A stretch of DNA of 36,611 bases from positions 1-36,611 of the forward strand of contig NZ_MECL01000187.1 in assembly GCF_014596445.1 (NCBI RefSeq). Direction: 5' to 3'. Positions 14,355 through 22,542 of the stretch are shown one piece after another. The notes beneath the pieces were generated by a model. That model ran no database searches, had not been told where the DNA came from, and was given only the letters and a program-made list of their open reading frames with translations. Every line of letters starts with the position of its first letter. Within the stretch, counting starts at the first letter, position 1. Origin of the DNA: Streptomyces sp. CBMA29. Lineage in GTDB: Bacteria; Actinomycetota; Actinomycetes; Streptomycetales; Streptomycetaceae. A program made the translations under genes and the position numbers.

Positions 14355-14765
14355 ATGTCAGGACGCACGCGCGTCGAGCGCTTCCGGATTCGTCGAAGCT
14401 CGGTGCCCGAAGCGCGACATCACGTCGAGAAGACGCTCATCGCGTGGAAGTTGGGGCTGCTCGTGGAGCCCGCCACGCTCATCGCCAGTGAGCTGGCCAC
14501 GAATGTGGTCGTGCATACGAAGGGCATCGCCGAGTTCTTCGAGCTGGGGTTACGGCGCAGGGACGGAGTTCTGCTGATCGAGGTGACGGACTCGTATCAG
14601 TGGGGGATGCCGGAGCGGGTGGAGGAGCCGGGGGGTGAGGCGACGGGCGGCCGGGGGCTGGTGATCGTGGAGGCGCTGGCGGAGAAGTGGGGGGTGCGGC
14701 CGAGGTCGCCGGGGAAGACGGTGTGGGCTCAACTGCCCATCGAAACAGCGGTGTTGGGGGAGTGA
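14355..14765 (+). CDS. ATP-binding protein (HATPase_c, anti-sigma-like) with TTA codon
   Basis: This 136-residue GHKL-type kinase fold is similar to anti-sigma factors of the RsbW type. LIASELATNVVVHTKG carries the N-box Asn, and EATGGRGLVIVEALAEKWGVRP carries the G-box (GGRGL). The family binds ATP and can phosphorylate or sequester partner proteins; in Streptomyces a similar gene lies beside whiJ. The Leu codon at 14550-14552 is TTA, read only by the bldA tRNA, so translation is probably tied to developmental stage. ATG 14355 is preferred, with GTGGGGG upstream; an in-frame GTG at 14343 would add four residues. It is divergent from the WhiJ-like gene. Confidence 0.8.
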   Translation: MSGRTRVERFRIRRSSVPEARHHVEKTLIAWKLGLLVEPATLIASELATNVVVHTKGIAEFFELGLRRRDGVLLIEVTDSYQWGMPERVEEPGGEATGGRGLVIVEALAEKWGVRPRSPGKTVWAQLPIETAVLGE

Positions 14766-14793
14766 GCCGGGTCGTTCGCGCGCGGCGCGGCCG

Positions 14794-14799
14794 TAGGGT
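14794..14799 (+). promoter_or_regulatory. Leaderless-type -10 box of methyltransferase gene
   Basis: TAGGGT, then 6 nt, then ATG 14806. There is no Shine-Dalgarno sequence between them. Confidence 0.4.
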
Positions 14800-14805
14800 T
14801 CCGGG

Positions 14806-15477
14806 ATGGACTGGGATACGTGGCACGGGCAGTACGACGATCCGGATTCGTGGCTGGCGCAGCGGCTGCGGGCGGTGCAGGCGCGGATACGGGAGGTGCT
14901 GGACGGGAGTCCGCCGGGGCCGGTGCGGGTGATCAGTCTGTGCGCCGGGCAGGGGCGGGATCTGCTGGAGGTGCTGGCGGAGCATCCGCGGCGGGCTGAT
15001 GTGCGGGCGCGGCTGGTGGAGTTGGACCCGCGGAACACCGAGCAGGCGCGGGCGGCGGCGCGGGCCGCGGGTCTCGACGGGGTGGAGGTCGTGACGGGCG
15101 ACGCGTCGCTCACCGACCACTACCGCGGGATGGCACCGGCCGATCTCGTACTGATCTGTGGCCTGTTCGGGAACATCACCGACGCCCACATCGAGCGCAC
15201 CATTGATACGGCACCGCAGTTGTGCGCGACCGGCGGCACCGTGATCTGGACCCGGGGACGTACGCCGGTGGCCGACCGGGTGCCGATGGTCTGCGAGTGG
15301 TTCGAGAAGCGCGGCTTCGAGCGGCGCTGGCTGTCGGAACCGGACGTCGGCTACGGCCTCGGCGTCCACCGCTTCCACGGCGAACCACAGCCGCTCGCGG
15401 AGGGCCGCGGCATGTTCGACTTCGTCGGGTACTACGCGCTCCAGCAGTCGGAGCAGTCGGAGCAGTCGGAGCGGTAG
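14806..15477 (+). CDS. Class I SAM-dependent methyltransferase
   Basis: This 223-residue protein has motif I as VRVISLCAGQGRDLLEVL (a C-A-G-Q-G variant of E/DxGxGxG). LVELDPRN follows as the acidic ribose-binding strand, and GDASLTDHYRGMAPADLVLICGLFGNI as motifs II-IV. A Rossmann-type AdoMet fold is clear; the substrate is not. The end is a low-complexity EQSEQSEQSER tail encoded by 9-bp repeats. The start is placed by the TAGGGT box 6 nt upstream. It converges on the PHP hydrolase gene across a very strong hairpin. Its closest described class would be conserved hypothetical methyltransferases. Confidence 0.8.
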   Translation: MDWDTWHGQYDDPDSWLAQRLRAVQARIREVLDGSPPGPVRVISLCAGQGRDLLEVLAEHPRRADVRARLVELDPRNTEQARAAARAAGLDGVEVVTGDASLTDHYRGMAPADLVLICGLFGNITDAHIERTIDTAPQLCATGGTVIWTRGRTPVADRVPMVCEWFEKRGFERRWLSEPDVGYGLGVHRFHGEPQPLAEGRGMFDFVGYYALQQSEQSEQSER

Positions 15478-15510
15478 GACGCCACGCGCGGCATGCGCGG
15501 CGCGGGCGGC

Positions 15511-15560
15511 ACGCGCGGAAGGGGCGTACGGACGGTTGCTCGTACGCCCCTTCCGTGCGT
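15511..15560. terminator. Strong 20-bp-stem bidirectional terminator
   Basis: The left arm ACGCGCGGAAGGGGCGTACG (15511-15530) pairs with 15541-15560, with a single G-T wobble and a 10-nt loop. It lies between the convergent methyltransferase and PHP genes. Confidence 0.85.
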
Positions 15561-15579
15561 GGTCATTCAACCGCCCGGC

Positions 15580-17112
15580 TTATTTACGGCCCAGCCAGAT
15601 GGGGTTGGTGATCGCGATGGCCGGGCCGGGCAGACCGGAGGTGTCGCCTGCGGGGGCGGGGTGGCGGACTTCGGCGCGGACGTAGGCGGAGTAGGAGGGG
15701 GTGGTGGTCCAGGAGAGGGTGCCGGAGGCGGGGAGGGGTTCGGCGTGGAGCTGGCCCTCGTCGGTGATGAGACGGATGAGGGAGTCGGCGGGGACGCCGC
15801 TGACGGAGAGCGTGAGGGTGACGTCGGCGTCGGGGGCGACGGAGACGCGGTCGCCGATACCGGCGTGCTCACCGCGGGGGCCCGCGGCGGCGAAGGCGAG
15901 CTGGACGGCGGCGGATTCGGCGATCCAGGAGCGCCCCGCGCGGATACCGGCCTGGAGGGAGCGCCGGTCGAGGCCGTCCGCGAGGACGACCGTCTGGGGG
16001 AGGCCGACGACATCGGGGTCGCGGTGGGCGTCGGAGTTGCCCATGGCGGGAATCCAGTGGCCGTCACCGCGCGCGGCGCCGGTGAGGAGGTTGTCCCAGG
16101 TGAGGAGGGACACCTCGTCGTCGGGGGTCCAGGGGCCGTTCCAGACCTCGATGGCGTCGACCTGGTCGTAGCCGAACTTCCACTGGCTGGCCAGGCTCGT
16201 GCCGTACGGGTGGGCGGGGACGACGATGCCGTCGGCGCGGTGGATCTGCCGGACGAAGCGGTCGAAGGCGTCGTCGCGGGCGCGGTAGCGCCAGTCCACC
16301 CAGGTGCCGGGGTCGGTGCCGATGGCCAGGTAGTGGCCGTTGCGGGTGGTGACCTCCTCGCCGGTCATGACGAGCAGGTCGTCACCGGCCAGCGGGCCGA
16401 GATAGGCGTGCGCGGAACTGGTGTTGTGGTCGCTGGAGTTGATGAAGTCCAGCTTCGCGGCGCGGGCGAGCGCCACCAGTTGCTCCAGCGTCCGCTTACC
16501 GTCGGAGTGCACGGTGTGCAGGTGGCAGTCGCCGCGGTACCAGTCACGGCCGCGACCGGGCGCGCGGTCACGCGGGTACGACGGGACGAGCGTGTCGCCG
16601 CGGTCGCCGAAGCTCAGGGTGACGGTGACGGAGTAGTTCAGGCCCTGCGGCGCCACCGTGTAGGGACCGAGGATCACGTGCCAGGTCCCGGCCTCGACGG
16701 GCCCGGCCAGATACCCCGGCGTCGCCTCGCCCGCGCTGATCGCGAACTCCGTGCGCGCGCCGCCCGACCAGCCGCGGAAGCCGCGCCCGCCGATGTCCGT
16801 ACCGTGCTGGTCGAAGACGCCGATGTCGCACGCGTTGCCGACCGTCCCCGCGGGCACGGCCGGCCGGTCGTACGTGTACGAGACCGCGATCTGCCGCACG
16901 CCGCGCGGCACCTTCACCGGCAGGTACACGAAATCGGCCGCCCCGGTGGGCAGATGGCCGGTGACCGTACGCGTCTGGTCGGCGGCCCCCGGCCCGCCTC
17001 CCGCGCTCGTGCCGGTGCTGTCGTCTGCTTCCGCGAAGTTCACGGGAGCCAGCGTAAGGACGCCGGTGGCGCCAGCCAGTGCGGAGAACTTCAGTACGTC
17101 GCGTCGGTCCAT
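15580..17112 (-). CDS. Tat-exported PHP-domain metallohydrolase (CehA/McbA-like)
   Basis: This 510-residue protein begins with a twin-arginine signal (DRRDVLKFS followed by a hydrophobic run to NFAEA). About 150 residues of beta-rich N-terminal domain follow, then the PHP domain: GDCHLHTVHSDG (His197, His199), FINSSDHNT (Asp228, His229) and TGEEVTTRNGHYLAIG. These are the metal ligands of PHP phosphoesterases and of CehA-type carbaryl hydrolases. A C-terminal beta domain (VTLTLSVSGVPADSLIRLI) completes it. It should fold in the cytoplasm with its metal and work outside the cell, probably on phosphoesters or carbamates. ATG 17112 is chosen for the AAAGGTGAG upstream and the Tat motif directly after it. 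Confidence 0.85.
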   Translation of the reverse strand: MDRRDVLKFSALAGATGVLTLAPVNFAEADDSTGTSAGGGPGAADQTRTVTGHLPTGAADFVYLPVKVPRGVRQIAVSYTYDRPAVPAGTVGNACDIGVFDQHGTDIGGRGFRGWSGGARTEFAISAGEATPGYLAGPVEAGTWHVILGPYTVAPQGLNYSVTVTLSFGDRGDTLVPSYPRDRAPGRGRDWYRGDCHLHTVHSDGKRTLEQLVALARAAKLDFINSSDHNTSSAHAYLGPLAGDDLLVMTGEEVTTRNGHYLAIGTDPGTWVDWRYRARDDAFDRFVRQIHRADGIVVPAHPYGTSLASQWKFGYDQVDAIEVWNGPWTPDDEVSLLTWDNLLTGAARGDGHWIPAMGNSDAHRDPDVVGLPQTVVLADGLDRRSLQAGIRAGRSWIAESAAVQLAFAAAGPRGEHAGIGDRVSVAPDADVTLTLSVSGVPADSLIRLITDEGQLHAEPLPASGTLSWTTTPSYSAYVRAEVRHPAPAGDTSGLPGPAIAITNPIWLGRK

Positions 17113-17313
17113 ACGTCCACGCTCACCTTTCCGGGTGACGGGAGCGTGGCAGTCTCCTGAGCAACAGGCCGACACATGAGGTCGATACCGCTCCTCCCGT
17201 GACGTCGGCCGGACGTACCCCGAGATCCGCACGGCGGTGCCTCTGGCTCTTCGAGGCGAAAGGATCTAAGACAGGAGCCGAGCCCGATTCACCCGACCCC
17301 ACCGGAGGTGCCC

Positions 17314-18141
17314 GTGCGGATCGCCGTCACGATCTTCCTGACCGATCAGACCATCGGGCCGGTGCGGCTCGCCCGGGAGTTGGAGCGGCGCGGGTTCGCC
17401 GGGCTCTATCTGCCGGAACACACGCACATTCCGGTGTCGCGGGCGACGCCGTATCCGGCGGGGGAGCCCCTGCCGGAGGAGTACGGGCGGACGCTGGACC
17501 CGTTCGTGGCGCTCAGCGCGGTCGCGGCGGTCACCGAGCGGCTGGAGGTGGGGACGGCGATCACGCTGGTGGCGCAGCGCGACCCGGTGGTGCTGGCGAA
17601 GGAGATCGCGACGCTCGACCACCTGTCGGGCGGGCGCTTCACCCTGGGGGTGGGCTTCGGGTGGAATGTGGAGGAGGCCGCCGACCACGGGGTGGACTGG
17701 CGGCGCCGCCGCGAGCTGGTACGGGACCGGATGGCGGCGATGCGCGCGCTGTGGGCGGCCGAACCCGTCGCCTATGCGGGCGAATTCGCGTCCGTGCAGG
17801 CCAGCCAGGCGTATCCGAAACCGGCGGGCGGCCGGGTGCGCACCCTGGTGGGCGGCGCGGCGGGCCCGAAGCTCTTCAGCCATGTGACGGATTACGCGGA
17901 CGGCTGGATGCCGATCGGAGGCGGCGGTCTGGGCGAGTCCATCCCCAAACTTCGCGCCGCCTGGCAGGAATCGGGCCGCGGCGAGGAAGGCCCGGTCGTG
18001 GTGCCGACCGCCGTACGCCCCGACGCGGGCAAGCTCGCCCACTACCGCGACCTCGGCATCGAGGAGATCATCGTGCAACTCCCGCCCGCCGGGACCGACG
18101 AGGTGCTGCGGGCGCTCGACGACTACGCGCAGTATTTGTAG
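17314..18141 (+). CDS. LLM class F420-dependent oxidoreductase
   Basis: This 275-residue luciferase-like protein begins MRIAVTIFLTDQTIGP, with LYLPEHTHIPVS, VLAKEIATLDHLSGGRFTLGVGFGWNVEE and GYADGW-like DYADGWMPIGGG. The short length and the GFGWN motif fit actinobacterial F420-dependent enzymes better than FMN monooxygenases. GTG 17314 follows GGAGG at 17304-17308. A GTG at 17308 overlaps that ribosome binding site and is less likely. The next gene, 114 nt on, is fbiC, the F420 cofactor maker, which supports F420 use. The substrate is unknown. Confidence 0.85.
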   Translation: MRIAVTIFLTDQTIGPVRLARELERRGFAGLYLPEHTHIPVSRATPYPAGEPLPEEYGRTLDPFVALSAVAAVTERLEVGTAITLVAQRDPVVLAKEIATLDHLSGGRFTLGVGFGWNVEEAADHGVDWRRRRELVRDRMAAMRALWAAEPVAYAGEFASVQASQAYPKPAGGRVRTLVGGAAGPKLFSHVTDYADGWMPIGGGGLGESIPKLRAAWQESGRGEEGPVVVPTAVRPDAGKLAHYRDLGIEEIIVQLPPAGTDEVLRALDDYAQYL

Positions 18142-18243
18142 CCGGAGTATTCCTCGGACAGTCCGATCTCCGGGTGATATTGCCGACAGGGGGATCGGGC
18201 CGAAGAGGGCCTGAGCGCACAGCGAATTGTCGGCGGGGCCGCC

Positions 18244-18249
18244 TATCCT
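18244..18249 (+). promoter_or_regulatory. Leaderless-type -10 box of fbiC
   Basis: TATCCT is followed by 6 nt and then ATG 18256. There is no ribosome binding site, so fbiC is probably transcribed from its own leaderless promoter rather than only with the upstream oxidoreductase gene. Confidence 0.5.
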
Positions 18250-18255
18250 CGAAGA

Positions 18256-20835
18256 ATGACTTCGCCGACGCCCACCGCCAATGCCATGCGCCGCGCCCTG
18301 CACCGCGCGGACCAAGGCGTCGCCCTGGACACGGGCGAGGCCGCCGTCCTGCTGCAAGCCCGTGGCCAGGACCTGGCCGGACTCGCGGGCACGGCCGCCC
18401 GGCTGCGGGACGCGGGCCTCGAAGCGGTGGGACGGCCGGGCGTCATCACGTATTCGCGGAAGGTCTTCATTCCGCTGACGCGGCTGTGCCGGGACAAATG
18501 TCATTACTGCACTTTCGTGACGGTGCCCGGGAAGCTGCGCCGCGAAGGTCACGGCATCTACTTGTCGCCGGACGAGGTGCTGGACATCGCCAGGCGCGGC
18601 GCCGAAATGGGCTGCAAAGAAGCGCTGTTCACCCTCGGCGACCGCCCCGAGGAGCGCTGGCCCGAGGCGCGCGAGTGGCTGGACGCGCACGGCTACGACG
18701 ACACGCTCGCGTACGTACGGGCCATGTCGGTGCGGGTGCTGGAGGAGACCGGCCTGCTGCCGCACCTCAATCCGGGTGTGCTGAGCTGGACCGACCTCCA
18801 GCGGCTCAAGCCGGTCGCGCCGTCCATGGGCATGATGCTGGAGACGACCGCCACCCGCCTGTGGTCGGAGCCGGGCGCCCCGCACTACGGCTCGCCGGAC
18901 AAGGAGCCGGCCGTACGGCTGCGGGTCCTGGAGGACGCGGGCCGCTCCAACGTGCCGTTCACCACCGGCATTCTCATCGGCATCGGCGAGACGTACGAGG
19001 AGCGCGCCGAGTCGCTCTTCGCGATCCGCAGGACCGCCCGCCGCTACCACGGCATCCAGGAAGTGATCATCCAGAACTTCCGCGCCAAGCCGGACACCGC
19101 CATGCGCGGCATGCCGGACGCGGAGCTGGAGGAGCTGGCGGCGGCCATCGCGGTGGCCAGGATCGTGCTCGGGCCGTCCGCCCGCATCCAGGCGCCGCCG
19201 AATCTGGTGGACGGCGAATACGCCCGCTTCATCGAGGCCGGCATCGACGACTGGGGCGGCGTCTCACCGCTCACTCCAGACCACGTCAACCCCGAGCGCC
19301 CGTGGCCGCAGATCGACGAACTGGCCGCCCGTACGGCCGAGTCGGGCTTCGCGCTGCGCGAACGCCTCACCATCTACCCGGAGTTCGTCCGGCGCGGCGA
19401 GCCCTGGCTCGACCCGCGCCTGATCCCGCACGTCACGGCGCTCGCCGACCCCGCCACCGGGCTGGCGGACGAGGCCGCGCCGGTCGTGGGCCGCCCGTGG
19501 CAGGAGCCGGACGAGGGCTTCACCAGCGCCGGCACCGGCCGCACCGACCTGCACCGCACGATCGACACCGAAGGACGTACGGCCGACCGCCGCGACGACT
19601 TCGACGAGGTCTACGGCGACTGGGCCGAACTGCGTGAGCAGGCCGCGCCCGGCATGGTCCCCGACCGGGTGGACGCCGACGTCAAGCAAGCCCTGTCGGT
19701 GGCCGCCGACGACCCGACCAGGCTCACCGACGCCGAGGCGCTGGCCCTGCTGCACGCGGACGGCCCCGCCCTGGACGCGCTGTGCCGGATCGCGGACGAC
19801 CTGCGGCGCGCGGTCGTCGGCGACGAGGTGACGTACATCGTCACCCGCAACATCAACTTCACCAACGTCTGCTACACCGGCTGCCGCTTCTGCGCCTTCG
19901 CGCAGCGCCGCACCGACGCCGACGCGTACACCCTCTCCCTCGACCAGGTCGCCGACCGCGTCGAGCAGGCGTGGCAGGTCGGCGCCACCGAGGTGTGCAT
20001 GCAGGGCGGCATCCACCCCGACCTGCCCGGCACCGCCTATTTCGACATCGCGCGCGCGGTCAAGGCCCGCGTCCCCGGCATGCACATGCACGCCTTCTCC
20101 CCGATGGAGGTCGTCAACGGCGCGACGCGCACCGGCCTGTCGATCAGCGACTGGCTGGCCGCCGCCAAGGAAGCGGGCCTGGACTCCATCCCCGGCACCG
20201 CCGCCGAGATCCTGGACGACGAGGTCCGCTGGGTCCTCACCAAGGGCAAGCTGCCGACCGCCACCTGGATCGAGGTCGTCAAGGCCGCCCACGCGCTGGG
20301 CATACGGTCCTCGTCCACCATGATGTACGGCCACGTCGACCAGCCCCACCACTGGCTCGGCCACCTCCGGCTGCTCGCGGAGATCCAGAAGGAGACCGGC
20401 GGCTTCACCGAATTCGTCACCCTCCCCTTCATCCACACCAACGCCCCGGTCTACCTCGCGGGCATCGCCCGCCCCGGCCCGACCGCCCGCGACAACCGGG
20501 CCGTCACCGCCATGGCCCGCCTCCTGCTCCACCCGCACATCACCAACATCCAGACCAGTTGGGTCAAGCTCGGTGCGGACGGCGCCGCCGAAATGCTCCG
20601 CTCCGGCGCCAACGACCTCGGCGGCACCCTGATGGAGGAGACCATCTCCCGTATGGCGGGCTCCAGTTACGGCTCCTACCGCTCCATCCGCGACCTGGTC
20701 GCCATCGCCGAAGCCGCAGGCCGCCCCTCCCGCCAGCGCACCACCCTCTACGGTCAGGTCCCCGAAGAGCGCATCACCACCGGCCTCGCCTCCGACGGCC
20801 ACCTCCCCGACCTCCTCCCGGTCCTGGGCGACTGA
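18256..20835 (+). CDS. fbiC: FO synthase, fused CofG/CofH (F420 biosynthesis)
   Basis: This 859-residue radical-SAM protein builds 7,8-didemethyl-8-hydroxy-5-deazariboflavin (FO), the chromophore of F420, from tyrosine and 5-amino-6-ribitylaminouracil. The CofG half has CRDKCHYC (Cys78, Cys82, Cys85) and the CofH half CYTGCRFC (Cys539, Cys543, Cys546), both CX3CX2C clusters for a 4Fe-4S centre. The fusion and length match the actinobacterial enzyme. MQGGIHPDL and SSTMMYGHVD in the second half are conserved CofH segments. Start ATG 18256 is supported by the TATCCT box. Neighbouring LLM and PPOX-type proteins are potential F420 users. Confidence 0.95.
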   Translation: MTSPTPTANAMRRALHRADQGVALDTGEAAVLLQARGQDLAGLAGTAARLRDAGLEAVGRPGVITYSRKVFIPLTRLCRDKCHYCTFVTVPGKLRREGHGIYLSPDEVLDIARRGAEMGCKEALFTLGDRPEERWPEAREWLDAHGYDDTLAYVRAMSVRVLEETGLLPHLNPGVLSWTDLQRLKPVAPSMGMMLETTATRLWSEPGAPHYGSPDKEPAVRLRVLEDAGRSNVPFTTGILIGIGETYEERAESLFAIRRTARRYHGIQEVIIQNFRAKPDTAMRGMPDAELEELAAAIAVARIVLGPSARIQAPPNLVDGEYARFIEAGIDDWGGVSPLTPDHVNPERPWPQIDELAARTAESGFALRERLTIYPEFVRRGEPWLDPRLIPHVTALADPATGLADEAAPVVGRPWQEPDEGFTSAGTGRTDLHRTIDTEGRTADRRDDFDEVYGDWAELREQAAPGMVPDRVDADVKQALSVAADDPTRLTDAEALALLHADGPALDALCRIADDLRRAVVGDEVTYIVTRNINFTNVCYTGCRFCAFAQRRTDADAYTLSLDQVADRVEQAWQVGATEVCMQGGIHPDLPGTAYFDIARAVKARVPGMHMHAFSPMEVVNGATRTGLSISDWLAAAKEAGLDSIPGTAAEILDDEVRWVLTKGKLPTATWIEVVKAAHALGIRSSSTMMYGHVDQPHHWLGHLRLLAEIQKETGGFTEFVTLPFIHTNAPVYLAGIARPGPTARDNRAVTAMARLLLHPHITNIQTSWVKLGADGAAEMLRSGANDLGGTLMEETISRMAGSSYGSYRSIRDLVAIAEAAGRPSRQRTTLYGQVPEERITTGLASDGHLPDLLPVLGD

Positions 20836-20903
20836 CGACCGCAGGTACGCGGCGGCTGACGTCCGCAGGCACTCGGCGCCTGACACCCGCCGCCCACCGG
20901 AGG
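20832..20903 (+). repeat. 24-bp imperfect tandem repeat after fbiC
   Basis: Three units begin at 20832, 20856 and 20880, each starting CTGAC. The first two share CTGACGNCCGCAGG and a CGGCG end; the third is more diverged. It starts at the fbiC stop codon. Confidence 0.65.
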
Positions 20904-20977
20904 GGTGAATTCGCACCACCGTCATGGCCGCGTTTCGCCGTGTTCCGGTGCGGGGATTGCGGGGGTGGTGGAGTCCT

Positions 20978-21020
20978 GTGGGAGTCACGGGAGACACGGG
21001 ACTCACAGGACTCACGGGAA
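20978..21020. repeat. Short ACTCACRGG repeats before NAGPA-type gene
   Basis: GGAGTCACGGGA, GACACGGGA, CTCACAGGA and CTCACGGGA follow one another as degenerate 9-10 bp units in the presumed leader. No function is evident. Confidence 0.5.
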
Positions 21021-21042
21021 CCGAGACACCCTTGGGGGAGAA

Positions 21043-22287
21043 GTGGCGTGGAGCGGGCGGGTGGGCGTGGCCCTGGCGGTCGCGGCGGGGGTGCTCGCCG
21101 GGGGACTGGCGGGGGCGACGGCCGTCGCGGCGGACAGCGGTACCGGCGGCGGGCTGCCGTACGAGCGGGTGGAGCGGCTCGGGCCGGGCGTGGAGTACCG
21201 GGAGTTCTCGGTGGCGGCCTCGCGCGGGACCGTGCACGGGCATGTGCTCGCGGTGGACCTGCGTGAATCCCGTACGCGGCTCGACCTGTTGACGCCGGGG
21301 GCGGTGGCGGCGCGGCAGGCGGTGTCGGGGCTCGCCGACGACCGGCAGGCGGTGGGCGCGGTGAACGGCGACTTCTTCAACATCACCGAGGACCAGCACC
21401 CCGGCGTGGCGCCGACCGGCTCCTCGGTGGGCCCGGAGATCGGTTCCGGACGGGACCTGAAGGCCGCGGTGCCCGACGGCCAGCGCTTCGGACCCGCGAT
21501 GCCCCCGGGGGACACCACGCGCGACGTGCTCGGCATGGGCAAGGACCGCAGGCTGCGGCTCGACCGGCTGGACCTGCGGGGGTCGGTGCGCACCCCGCAG
21601 GGGAGCATCCCGCTGGGCGGCTACAACCAGTACGCGCTGCCCGTCGGCGGCGTCGGCGCGTACACGGCGGACTGGGGGACGGTCTCCCGGCAGCGGGCGG
21701 TCTGCGGCACGGACACCTCGCGCGGCGCCGGATGCAGCACGGACACCTATGAAGTGACGGTACGTCAGGGACGGGTCGCGGCGGTCGCGCAGGCGCCCGG
21801 CGCGGGAGCGATTCCCGCGGGCAGCACCGTACTGCTCGGCCGGGACGCGGGCGCCGACACGCTGCGCGCCCTGCGCGTGGGCGAACGCGTGGAGGTCGAC
21901 AGCCGCCTCACGCCGACGCTCTCGCGCGAGCCGTACGTCTTCGCGGTCGGCGGCTTCCCCGTCCTGCGCGGCGGACAGCCGCTCGCGGGCCTGGACGACA
22001 CGACGGCGGCCACGCGTACGGCCGCCGGTTTCGACGCGTCGGGCAGCACGCTGTACCTGCTGGCGCTGGACGGCTCCGCCGAGTCGGGCGCGGGCCTGAC
22101 CATCGCAGAACTTGCGTCCGTCATGAGGGAATTGGGTGCAGATTCGGCGGTGAACCTCGACGGCGGCGGTTCCACGACGCTGGTCGCCCGCGACCCCGGC
22201 GCGGTGGCGGTGACCGTACGCAACCACCCGTCGGGCGGCGCCGAGCGTCCGGTCGCCAACGCCATCGGCGTCTTCTCGCGTACGTGA
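21043..22287 (+). CDS. Secreted phosphodiester glycosidase family protein (NAGPA domain)
   Basis: This protein of about 414 residues has an N-terminal signal peptide (RVGVALAVAAGVLAGGLAGATAVAAD). The beta-rich body ends in the NAGPA signature VMRELGADSAVNLDGGGSTTLVARDPG. VGAVNGDFFNI near residue 105 is the other conserved block. The domain is named after the mammalian uncovering enzyme that removes GlcNAc from a phosphodiester; bacterial members are extracellular and may act on wall or capsule phosphodiesters. The start is uncertain: GTG 21043 has GGGGGAG very close upstream, and GTG 21061 would give a shorter signal. Two cysteines near C-GTDTSRGAG-C may form a disulphide. Confidence 0.8.
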   Translation: MAWSGRVGVALAVAAGVLAGGLAGATAVAADSGTGGGLPYERVERLGPGVEYREFSVAASRGTVHGHVLAVDLRESRTRLDLLTPGAVAARQAVSGLADDRQAVGAVNGDFFNITEDQHPGVAPTGSSVGPEIGSGRDLKAAVPDGQRFGPAMPPGDTTRDVLGMGKDRRLRLDRLDLRGSVRTPQGSIPLGGYNQYALPVGGVGAYTADWGTVSRQRAVCGTDTSRGAGCSTDTYEVTVRQGRVAAVAQAPGAGAIPAGSTVLLGRDAGADTLRALRVGERVEVDSRLTPTLSREPYVFAVGGFPVLRGGQPLAGLDDTTAATRTAAGFDASGSTLYLLALDGSAESGAGLTIAELASVMRELGADSAVNLDGGGSTTLVARDPGAVAVTVRNHPSGGAERPVANAIGVFSRT

Positions 22288-22315
22288 GCCGCGTACGTGA
22301 GCCGTGTATGTGCGC
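22277..22315 (+). repeat. 13-bp tandem repeat at 3' end of NAGPA gene
   Basis: CGCGTACGTGAGC occurs twice in perfect tandem and a third diverged copy (CGTGTATGTGCGC) follows. The first copy contains the stop codon. Confidence 0.75.
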
Positions 22316-22542
22316 CTTACGCCCGAGTTGCGCGGCCCGCGTCGCGGACCCGGCTCCCGCGCCCGAGTCCGACACCTGGGTCGCGCGTCCGAGGATTTCC
22401 GGCGTCCGGCCGTATCCGACCGGATCACCACCGTTCGCGGACGAGCGTCACCGACCCCAGGGCCCCCTTCCGCTCCTGGTGACGTCGGCTATCGTGCTGG
22501 CGCAGAACGGGTTCGGATCGGGGTTGATCGAAGGGGACCGCT

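Noticed and set aside
19264..22431. 1055-codon antisense open frame over fbiC and the NAGPA-type gene
   Set aside because: Shadow of two well-supported sense genes; no domain seen.
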